DNA from: Pratylenchus scribneri
Lineage: Eukaryota > Nematoda > Chromadorea > Rhabditida > Pratylenchidae
Reading direction: 5' to 3'
Assembly: GCA_030063045.1 (NCBI GenBank)
Contig: JAQSEB010000022.1
Coordinates: 806,001 to 870,000 of the forward strand
Length of the DNA: 64,000 bases
This document shows, piece after piece, positions 25,301 through 34,500 of this stretch. The position numbers and the translations under genes were made by a program. The notes beneath the pieces were generated by a model. It was not told where the DNA came from and ran no database searches. It saw only the letters and a list, made by a program, of their open reading frames with translations. Every line of letters starts with the position of its first letter. Position 1 is the stretch's first letter.

Positions 25301-27162
25301 TTGGCATTTTTTTTTAAATTTTGGAAATTTTTTGAAAAATTTATATATTTTTGTAAAAGAAAATAACAAAATTGGTTTTGGCTTTTTTTTAAAAAATTTG
25401 CCTACAGTATATTTAAAAAAATTTATATTATGTAAATAAATTTAAATATTTTTTGAAAAGTCGAAATTTGAAAATTTTTGATAAAATATAGCTTTTTTAA
25501 ATTTTTTTTTGTCAATATTTTACTATTATTCTGTCAATATTTCATATCTATATTACAGGATTCTATATCATTATAAATCCCAGCCCTATTAATAATAAGC
25601 TTACTGTCAATCCCTCATCCGCCAATTTGATGACAATTTGTTTTGATAAAAATTGTGGAATGGCAATGCAGGCCGGAATCGGTTTGTCATATCCTGGCGG
25701 AATTTCTGGCTCTCCATCAAGAAACAGAGGTGGAATTTCGATTCGAGCCAAGCCACTGGAAAAAATTCAAATTTTTTTTATGATTTTTAATTACATGAAG
25801 ATTTTTCATGCATCTAATTCGGATCGTTTTTGCATCTAATTTGTTGAAAAAAAAGAGTTTCCGTAGAAAACTTTTTTGATATTAAAAATTAAATATAGGG
25901 TTCAATATACCATTCGATAGGCTAGGAAAAAAGCTATTATTAGAAGCTAGAAGGTTAGATCTCGTAAATTGGCCCATTGGGCACTGTGTTATGGCCAAAA
26001 AAAACTTATGGCCACAAAATTGGCCATAACTCAACAAGATTATTGCAAAGTTCCTAACTCTAAACCTAAAGAAGTTTAGACGAAAACTTTTTGCCAACAA
26101 ATTAAATGCAAAAACGATCTGAATTAGATGAACAAAAAATTTTTTGCATTTTTAATTTATGAAAAAACCAAAATATCATTTTTTTTATAATTTGTAAATA
26201 AATAACTAACGGGCCATTATAAGCAATTCTAGTTGCATGCCATCTTGGATCCAATGTTAAACATTTCTCATTTTGTTCATCCAAATTCCAATTATCTTTG
26301 ATGAAATTCCGTCCAAAACAATGTTTGAGTGCAATCCATTGGAATGATTTTGTGGAAATGCCAGCCAATTTGGGCCAATCCAGCGCATATCCGACATATT
26401 CCATTTTCTTACGCCAAAAGAAACTTTCCGATAAAATTCGGTTCCATTGCGGTGAGACCTGTGAAAAAAAATGGAAAAAAAATATTGTTGCAAAATTCCA
26501 TATGGAATTTAATTGTGTAATCCGCTGTTAATCACTTTTTATAACTTGAATTTCCTGCATCTAATTCGGTTCGTTTTTGCATTTAATTAGATGCAAAAAA
26601 AGTTTATTGGAAAAATTTCTTCTGATTAGGATTAGGTATAGGGTTCTATATACCATCATTTTAAATCGCTTAAGGCCCATTGTTCACCGAGTTATGGCCA
26701 AAAAACTTATGGCCATAACTTGACAATAGGGTTAATTCCCCGTTTCCAGGGCGGGGATCCGCAAAGTGGACAAATTCCCTGTCCCATTCCCCGCACCCTG
26801 ATTCCCCTTTTTTTCATTCCGCACTTACGGGGAATTAACCCTACTTGACAATTTTTATGGCCAAGCCGTAACCCCTAACCTAGTCCTAAAAAGTTTTCCA
26901 AGAAGTCTTTTTTGAATTTAATCAGATGCAAAAACCATCCGAATTAGATGCACCTAAAACCTTTCCCTCTTTTTATAATATCCTTGGTAATTCCGAGATT
27001 AAGGGCAATTAAAATTTTATGAATTTGATTTAATTTTTTTCGAATTTGTTTAAAAAATTAATCCAAAACCTGTGTGCATTTTCCAATCAAATCCTTGATT
27101 GGCACTCTCAGCAAAATCAATGCCAATCCATCATCGGATGCAGCTGATAAATCAATGGGCAT
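22335..27162 (-). CDS. F-box protein with FBA (F-box-associated) domain, FBXO2/6/44 type
   Basis: Exons: 27162-27070, 26458-26211, 25755-25605, 25079-24845, 22513-22335; 301 aa, the usual length of FBXO2-type proteins. Seen: F-box at residues 10-50 (LALILLRVPIKDLIGKCTQ, SPQWNRILSESFFWRKK), the FBA entry signature CFGRNFIKDNWNLDE, FLSKQIVIKLADEGL, DNFRPTIIYSEMIGNRRDC, and the domain end GWHRMEIAFKDYPSEMRYL with LKLANCSVTALL. Frames and phases agree at every junction. Family role: substrate receptor of SCF ubiquitin ligases; some vertebrate members bind high-mannose glycoproteins. Whether the sugar-binding residues are kept cannot be judged here. The last intron (22514-24844) is unusually long because it carries a GC-richer insert and two foldbacks. 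Three copies of foldback family D sit in its introns and upstream region. Confidence 0.88.
22892..22904 (+). promoter_or_regulatory. TATA box of the GC-richer insert
   Basis: CCTATAAATAGCC is a strong TATA match 66 bases upstream of the first ATG of the 305-aa ORF. Confidence 0.5.
22959..23876 (+). CDS. Uncharacterised 305-aa ORF in the insert
   Basis: A single uninterrupted frame, unusual in this AT-rich intron-dense region. The protein is hydrophilic and basic, with a charged helix-like stretch (LDLELEEKRRALKREYWAKK, around residue 127) and proline-rich linkers (VETESPPKRSIYEIL). No signal peptide, membrane segment or zinc knuckle is seen. It ends GYRMGP, and its TGA overlaps the ATG of the next ORF (ATGA). 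I do not recognise the family. A structural (gag-like) protein of a retroelement is one possibility from position and promoter, but it is inference. Confidence 0.5.
   Translation: MHSELKREIRLSNRMENSTRTKLNDDANGAWFSQGNSHGVQGYRPADGAKMSSVAVRVGSKGNLVPEWGETKSAKSEWCGGHTKPLVCHARDSEVSSRGALESGRVLFPTQLDQRKDGWRSLKPASWLDLELEEKRRALKREYWAKKRKLPHNSHGEGGLEDGLNAGLKALKIEKEELFRNYHSNNVSQVSKPVETESPPKRSIYEILRTGWAKRKPANNWTFESKIIQNPPVRAAETKTVQSPVQAQIVVLPNNPVPRGRYDLIDPKGSEPLAQARVHCEHGGLSDESIHRKSGGLAHGYRMGP
23873..24169 (+). CDS. Uncharacterised ORF overlapping the 305-aa ORF, probably truncated
   Basis: Starts in the ATGA overlap. The first about 73 residues (MNQSMDGDYDMERIYMMLSH...) have the composition of the insert. 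From about 24075 the frame runs into AT-rich foldback sequence, so the natural end has probably been lost. Not recognised. Confidence 0.35.
   Translation: MNQSMDGDYDMERIYMMLSHNPKYPSNPELRMTPTMGTSVGVRVPPDRNMSRLTGNPEWSSRANVESGVQNNIFTMLNTIYKLILKKKYIIDKIRGFR
24107..24434. repeat. Foldback element G
   Basis: Long inverted arms: CAAACTGATTTTAAAA..AAATTTGTGATTTATTTC on the left, and its inverse (GAAATAAATCACAAATTT .. TTTTAAACCAGTTT) on the right, with GTTTGGATGT / ACATCCAAAC towards the centre. It directly abuts the GC-richer insert. Confidence 0.75.
24436..24662. repeat. MITE family F copy
   Basis: Bounded by ATGTCGTA on both sides (24435 and 24653). Contains AAGTTGAAATTAACACACTA, AAAAGTGAGTGTGACATAGGG and GAAATTTCAACTTTTCCTAGG. 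An inverted copy lies at 51927-52155 in a GRHPR intron. Confidence 0.65.
25795..26145. repeat. Foldback family D, copy 1
   Basis: The left arm has GCATCTAATTCGGATCGTTT and the right arm its inverse (AAAACGATCTGAATTAGATG). The centre has GGCCATAACTC and inverse-like motifs. In F-box intron 2. Confidence 0.75.
26555..26965. repeat. Foldback family D, copy 2, interrupted by a MITE
   Basis: Arms CATCTAATTCGGTTCGTTTT and AAACCATCCGAATTAGATGC. The hAT-type element at 26727-26843 is inserted in the loop. In F-box intron 1. Confidence 0.75.
26727..26843. mobile_element. 117-bp hAT-type MITE
   Basis: Perfect 16-bp terminal inverted repeats (TAGGGTTAATTCCCCG and inverse), flanked by an exact 8-bp direct repeat CTTGACAA (26719-26726 and 26844-26851). 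TAGGG ends with 8-bp duplications are the hallmark of hAT elements. No coding capacity. It interrupts foldback D copy 2, so it inserted later. Confidence 0.9.
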
Positions 27163-27274
27163 TTTTGTTGTTATACATATACACAATTCAATATTATTTA
27201 TGATAAATATTAATCTTTTGTTAAAAAATAAATATCATTACTATTTTTGATAACAAATTAATTTATGGGAAAAG

Positions 27275-27610
27275 ATTTTTTGCCTCCCTAATTTGGTTTG
27301 TTTTTGCCTCTAATTAGAGCCAATAAAGACTTCTTAAATAAAACTTTTTTAGGATTAGTGATAGGTTAGGATTTGGGACTAGGCCATAAATTTGTTGATG
27401 GCCAATTTTGTGGCCATATGCTTTTAGGCCATAACTTGGTGGCCAATGGGCCACTTTATATGATCTAAACTTCTAATAATAGCTTTTTTTTTTATTTGGC
27501 TATCGAATGATATATAGAACCTTATACCTAACCATAACACTAAAAAGTTTTATTTAAAAGTCTTTTTCAACAAATTAGATGCAAAAACGACCCGAATTAG
27601 ATCAGCACCC
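27275..27610. repeat. Foldback family D, copy 3
   Basis: Upstream of the F-box start. Arms CTAATTTGGTTTGTTTTTGCC and GCAAAAACGACCCGAATTAG; loop with GGCCATAAC motifs. Confidence 0.7.
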
Positions 27611-27889
27611 CCGAAAACCCCTGAGTACAAAAATTCAGCTCAATCCATCCAAAGAACTCCGAGAAAATCGAGGGACATCCAAGATCGGTCCTCTAAAATT
27701 ATATATAGGATAAATTAGTTGGAAACTATTTAGTACATCGAAAGGTTTCGTCAAAATTTCTCGCTACCATTTGGTCTTCGTCCAGGGCCCAATTGTTGGG
27801 ATATATGCCAAAAAATATATATAATAAAATTGCAAAATTATGAATATATGGCTGATCATATTTTTTAGCTTTTTTATTGTCTAATCAAA

Positions 27890-30800
27890 AAGATCCACCA
27901 AATTGCCACTGAAAATGAACAACAATTTGTTACTGGCGAGATTATGCTTCATATCGACTTGAACAATGAAAAAATTACCGAATGGAGGGGCATTGAGAGA
28001 ATGATTGGCGATTTCAAATGGTTCATTTTTTATTTTACATTTTGGATACCAAACAGAATACAATATCAAAAAAAAGAAAAATGCATATTTTAAAAATTTA
28101 ATTGAAGGCAATTTTCAAGAGTTGGATTTGTACCTGCGATCTGATTTTCAATTTTATTTGGGATTGTGTAATCTTGGATTCTATTTGACAAAGAGAGAAT
28201 ATAAAAAAAATGGTGAAAAGTTTATAAAAAAAATTATAGCAGTTCATTTGTTTATTCCAGACCTTAAATCTTATATCCAATCGATAACTCTCGCGAGATT
28301 CGTCGATTGATACAAATGTTGGCTTAATTTTAACCAATTTTAACTTAGTCTTAAACCAAAAAATCAAATAAGCCGTTATATATTTTATTGACAAACCATG
28401 ATTGCGGGTCTAGGACAATCCCATGAACCCACTATAATCTTTTCGTCATTTTCAATTTTTTTTCAGCAAATTAAATAATAACGTATGCGATAAATCCATT
28501 GAAAACACACAAAATCTAAAAGACTCTAAAAACACAAAATAATGATATAAAATAAAAACAATACTTTCGAAAAAAATATATGTAATCTAATTATAATTAG
28601 GTGCATGAAAGGAAGGAAGATAAAGGACGAGGATCAACTGATCATTTCCATCAGTTGCAATGAGGATTATTGCTTGAACCAATTATGGCTTACCAAAGTT
28701 GACTATTCGCTGAATGTACAAAATGTTGACGTGAAAGGCGCATATTTCTTTAATGGATATGAGCGTGAGCATACCATTAAAATGCTGGCAAAAACGCCAT
28801 TGAATTTGATAATGAAATTGAAAGGATTGCGGAGCAACTCGCACACAAAGTTTGATTTTCTCATTAAGGAATTGTTTTTTAGGAGAATGAACATAAAAAG
28901 GAGAAAATAATATTTAATTTAACGAAAATAATTATGAAAATAACTAAAAAAAGAGTAAATAATGTAAAAATAGTTTATAATTGGTAATCGCGCATTTTTA
29001 AAGAATTTAGAAAAAAAATTGTGCGACCCAGATTCTTTACGATTGCCATATATCTAATTGGATAGAGCTAGTCAAGGCGCATTGAATGGTATATAATTTG
29101 GTCATGGTTTGTTCAAAATTAAGAATATTAAACGGTTTAAAAACTTAAGCCAAAACTCAAAACATAATCAAATGATGCATTTTGACTAGATTTATTGATT
29201 ATAAGCTTTTGGGTTTAGGAGAAATCACTTAACTGAACTGTTAAAATCTTTTGGCATTTTTAAATAATTTTTTTCGACAATTTCAATTTTTTGCTAATTT
29301 AAATTTTTCCGAAATCAATTATTTCAATGGCATAGAAAAATACTTTGGATTTACCATAGATTTAAAAATACAACAAATTTTTATAGTATAATGGCACTTG
29401 ATACGGATTTGCGATTTACATTCCCAGCCAAAACCAATAATAAAGATGAAGAGGACAAAGAAGTCGAAAAAGTCATTCCAGTGAATAAATATGTAAGTTT
29501 TTAAATATATAAGCTAAAAATATAATTAATTTAATTAAAATTTTTTCAGACTTTGGCCGCCATTTCAAACTATTTTCAAAATTTATTTTTCGGCAATTGG
29601 TCGGAACGTTCAAACTCCAATTCCATTGTTAGGAGGAGGCCAATTTTTCTAGCAAAGCATTCGCAATTATGGTTTATTCTTCAATGGCCATGGGCTGCGA
29701 AATCTATGAATCGGGGATTCTGCATAATGGTAATGGCAGGGGAGATAATAAGTAACATCACATTGTATAAAGTATAATAAATACTTGGTTAATAGAGATT
29801 AGAGATATAGAAATCTTATCAACATTTTTTTGAATAATAAAAATTAATAATTAACAATAAAGAAACATTGGCAATGGAAATCCTCAAACTTAGCATCAAA
29901 TACGATATGTCCATGATGCAGAATAATTGCGAGAAATATTTGATGCAATCCGAAAAATGCTCTAAAATTGAATTGCTTGTGCTGGCAGAACAGCTGGGAG
30001 TTCAAAAATTAATGGTACTAATACAAATTATCATAGATATATTATTTAATTTGTTAAAAAACTGAAAATATCGAAATAATGGCAAAAAGAAGTGTGGTCT
30101 GGCCGAAATTTAATTTTAAAAATAAGGAAAACACGTTTTTAGGGGTGTAGTTTGATGATGCGTACTGCGACACTTGCGGACCCGACACTTGCGGACGAAA
30201 TGGTCTGGAGGCGAAGGTGATAAAGCTAAAGTGGCATTGTTTATAGCATATTTTAAGCATAAAATTAGCTACAAAATGACATCAAAAGTTTTGGCCAATG
30301 TTGAATATTCACCGAGTTATGGCCAAAAAACCGTTGATTTAATTAAAATTGCGATTTTGATGGTTTTTTGGCCATAACTCGGTGAATATTCAACATTGAC
30401 CAAATCTTTTGATGTCATTTTGTAGATAATTTTATGTCTAATAATATGCTATAAACAATGCTACTCTAGCTTTACCACCTTCGGCCCCAGACCATTTCGT
30501 CCGCAAGTGTCGGGTCCGCAAGTGTCGGCCAACCGTTTGATGCGTTGAGCACGATTCTGAGCTCAGATTTTTGATTTACCATCTTGAAAAGTTAATGCCA
30601 ACTTTTACCATGATAAAGCAAAGGGGGACCAATGGCATTTTTGGTGAAAATTTTTATATAACATTTTCAATGTTTTTTGGGCAAATAAATATAACCAAAA
30701 ATTATTGAATCCAAAAATCCCTGTGAAGGAACACGCACTGGGCACAATCACTCCATTGGATATTGGCGAAAATTTTGGCCGATATGCTGAACTTCGAGCA

Positions 30801-31166
30801 AATCTAATAAGCGAAAAAACTGGCAATGAATTGGACAAAAGGCTGATGGAAAAAACGAAGGAATTGAGAACAATAATTGAGAAGAAGAAAAATAATGGGC
30901 AGAGTCAACGTTCTTCTAATCCGCGGCCAAGTGGGCCTAGTTCTACAGCTGCTGCTGGTGTTCCTAGTTCTACAGCAGCTGCTGGTGTTCATAGTTTTTC
31001 AGCAAACTATCAAAATCAGCCGCCAGCAGCAGTTTTAGCACATATACAGTCGTGGCTAAATGCAAATGCACGTACTTATGGGCTCCCGAACTATGGACCA
31101 ATTCAGACAAATGAGCCCCGCTTTTTTGGTCATTCTTCAAATTATGGACCACCGCGGCAACAATGA
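27890..31166 (+). CDS. MATH-BTB domain protein, possibly damaged
   Basis: Exon blocks: about 27890-28020, 28601-28873, 29387-29492, 29550-29751, 29863-30014, and about 30650-31166. The MATH half shows GEIMLHIDLNNEKITEWRGI, GDFKW joining to CMKGRKIKDEDQLIISISCN, and KVDYSLNVQNVDVKG. The BTB half shows DTDLRFTFPAK, EVEKVIPVNKYTLAAISNYF, LFFGNWSE, and MEILKLSIKYDMSMMQNNCE. The tail has NPKIPVKEHALGTITPL, PSSTAAAGV twice, and a QQ end. Known role of the family: substrate adaptor for cullin-3 ligases. Two problems: in 29610-29740 the BTB-like reading (SSKAFAIMVYSSMAMG) is in another frame than the flanks, and the last exon lacks an AG acceptor in frame. The 5' end is not resolved. It may be a decaying paralogue. 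Confidence 0.6.
28290..28450. repeat. Foldback family A, partial copy
   Basis: In a MATH-BTB intron. Contains TTAACTTAGTCTTAAACC and GACAAACCATGATTGCGGG blocks of family A, with most of the left side missing. Confidence 0.5.
29035..29265. repeat. Foldback family A copy
   Basis: Blocks TTGGATAGAGCTAGTCAAGG, GCATTGAATGGTATATAATT, and the inverse-side ATGCATTTTGACTAGATTTA in family order. Confidence 0.6.
30160..30535. repeat. Foldback family E, copy 1 (about 170-bp arms)
   Basis: The left arm starts GACACTTGCGGACCCGACAC and the right arm ends with its inverse (GTCGGGTCCGCAAGTGTC). The centre is AATATTCACCGAGTTATGG and inverse. Copy 2 is at 43500-43870. Confidence 0.85.
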
Positions 31167-31537
31167 AATGAAAATGGGGCGGAATTTTTTTTACAAAAAA
31201 GAATTGTGCGGATTTGGAAATATAAAGAGATGATAATCGCTGGAATATGGATGGAATTTGTTCAATTTCAATACCTCATTTTTAATAATTTGAATGAATT
31301 TAATTTTTCAAGCATAAAGTTTGATTATTTCTAATTGTATATTTTATGGGATCAAATTTAAAATAACAATTCCTCCTAAGTACCAAAATCAGTTTTAGAA
31401 ATTTCAAAATTTTATAAAATTCCAATACAATGTTTATAAACCAAAAACACACAAGAAAAGACAAAAAATGTTTGGTAATCACAAATAAATCCATCATTTT
31501 GGCAATCAAAAATCATTGATGAATTCCATTGAACAGT

Positions 31538-34500
31538 TTAATTTGGAAAAACAATTTTTGGCACTTTTCCACTTCGATCAATTCTTCCACCAAATACATT
31601 TTCCTCATCAATGGACAATTTCCAATCGGCCGTCATAAAATCGTGGCAATATTCATTTTTATACAATTCTCTTGTCTCTTCTAAAAATAAAAAAAACGAG
31701 CGTTGGGATGCCGCTGGCGCGGCATCCCAACGCTCGTCAAAACGTTTTAAAATATGAATGATGTAAAACTCTAAATTTCAGATTTATTTAAATTAAAAAT
31801 AGAATCCGCTCCCTTATATTAATTAATTAATTAATAATCATCATCTCCATCTATATCTCTAATCCATTATTTTTTAGTTCTCTTCATTCTTCAAATTGCC
31901 GTTCATTCAATCCCAAAATTCTTGACTATTCCCAGCTTTATAACCTTCATTCTCGACTATTACCGGCTTTCTATGCTTCATTCTCGACCATTCCCGGCTT
32001 TCTATCTTTCATTCTCGACCATTCCCGGCTTTCTACCTTTCATTCTCGACTATTCCCAGCTTTATAACCTTCATTCTCTACCATTCCCCGCTTTTTACCT
32101 TTCATTCTCGACCATCCTTGAGTTTTTCTCAATTTTTTACGCATCATTATCGATTATTTCCGGTATTTATCACTTCATTCGTGAACTCATTCATGGCATT
32201 TCTAATTCATTTCCTCATTTTTCTATTATTATCGGCTTTTTAAATCAGATCCCGATAAATATTAATTATTATCTTATTTAACTCATGAATCTCTCTACCA
32301 CTTGATCCGATCCAAACTATTTTTACCTATTCCCGAGTTTGCTATTACCTATTACATTATTCCAATGATTTAATTGCTTAAAGGAGCGCCCGGTCGCCGC
32401 TGCGCGGCTCCCGGCCGCTCCGATTGGTTCAAAATAATTAATTATCTCAATCATTTCTTAGCATTTTATACAATTATTTACAAAATTTGGCAAATTTTTA
32501 CATTATTTTTTAATAATTCTCGGCTATTCCATTAAAATAATTAAAAATTTTTCTCATTTAATATCATTCTAAAATATTTATTTTTCTTTATTTCTTTATA
32601 TTTTATGTTTAAAAGTTCTTTTTCTTTATTCATTAACTATATCATTTATTTTTTGGATATTTATTTCATAATACAAAACGCCAAAGTTAAAATATTCAAA
32701 TGTCTCTTTGTCCCGGACATCTCCATTTAATATATTTAGATTATAAAAAATAAATTTGATTTATTTAACTGTTTTCCACGTGAAATATTTGATCCATGGC
32801 GTAACATTTGAAGCGGCCTTCATATTTGGACAGACCAACTTTTGATTGTTCAGTCTACAAAAACAATATAGAATACCGTAAATTCTCTATTAAAAGTCCC
32901 TATGGAAAAATTTATATCAAAAAAAATATAAAAAAATAAATTAATTTTAGGTGAAATTAAGCAGAAATAAACATTTTTTGTCTCAAAAAAAAGAAAACAA
33001 TAAAATTTATTTTTAAATTCCTCTCTATTAGAAACCAATCTCGGAGTGTTTCTGAAATTTATAATACCAGAGTTTCTAATAGAGAATTTATGGTATTGTA
33101 TCGATACGTTTTTTAGTCATCTCTTCCAAAAAAAACTATGAAAATTGCATCATAGTGATTATTTTTGGGCTCAGAGAGAGAACGAATCTGAGCTTCAATT
33201 TTCGATTTATAATATAATCATTAGTTAGAGGTCTGGATTTTTAATTTTTAAAAATCGAAAAATAGGTAATTATTTCGTGAAATTTGCCAGAAATAAATTT
33301 CAAAAATCGTTCAAACAAAATAGATTATTTTGGCATTTTATTGCATTTTTCTAAAGAAATTTTCCCTCATAAATGCCAAAAAAGATAAAATAGGAGAAGT
33401 GATCACTACTAATAGGTCAAGAAAATTTTGTCAAAAAATGAAAAAAAAATACTCAAACATTATTTAATATAATTTTCTCATCAAATCTGATGAATACATA
33501 AATAGTTCATAACCTGAAAAATCCATTCTCCTAATAATTAGAGCATAATTTAAAAACTAGATCAAAAGAAAAAAATCAATACAATATTATGAATGATTTT
33601 ACCTCTGGGCATTTTTTAGCCACATGGACTTTAAGGATCATTTTCAAACGACGACGTAGGTCAAATCTTGCCAAAAGGTCAATAATGCCAATGAATATGC
33701 TAATGCTATATTTCCCTTTATTGTTTGGATTTGGGGTTAAGCCGGCGGGTAATTTGCATCCTCTGCAATACATTCCGCCAATTCTCCCATTTGACATGCG
33801 AACAATTTGTTCGGCAGAATTATTTTCCGTATTATTCCTTCTGAAATATATTTAAATTAATTTTAAAATGGAAATATTTATTTAAAATATTATTTAATTT
33901 TAGGTACTTGTTAAATTATCTGCCTGCAGATTTTTTGAAAGAAGGGTCCCCTTTTAGAGGTAATTAGGATTAGGATTACGGATTGAAATGATATCCATCC
34001 ACTAGAGACCCTAACCCTCTACCGGATTATTCTATTCATGGGGTTACCGTTACCTTTTCCTAATTACCAATAAAATCTTCAGGCGGATAATTAGCAAGTG
34101 ACAAAATTTATATTATAATTTATTATAATATAATAATAAATACATATGTTATAGAAAATTGCTAAATTACGGAATTTAACAAATGCTGGGCTTATGAATT
34201 TTGGAAATTTCGGCTTCTAGACTTCGTAGAGATTCGATAATTGGCTCTTTTTTCGACTCAGCATGGTCGATTTAGTCAATATAATTTCAATTTCAAACGG
34301 ATATTGACTTGTTTTTAAAAACAAAACCATTCTTTAAACCCAAACCGGTTTAAGTTAACTAACTTTAGTCAAAGCTTAATTTCTTGTCTTAAATTGAAAT
34401 TTTATAGACTATACCGAATATGCCAAATCCAAAAAATATATTTTTGAGTCTTTGAGTTGCCTAAAATCCGAGATTTTAACCCAGCATGTTAGCAGATAAA

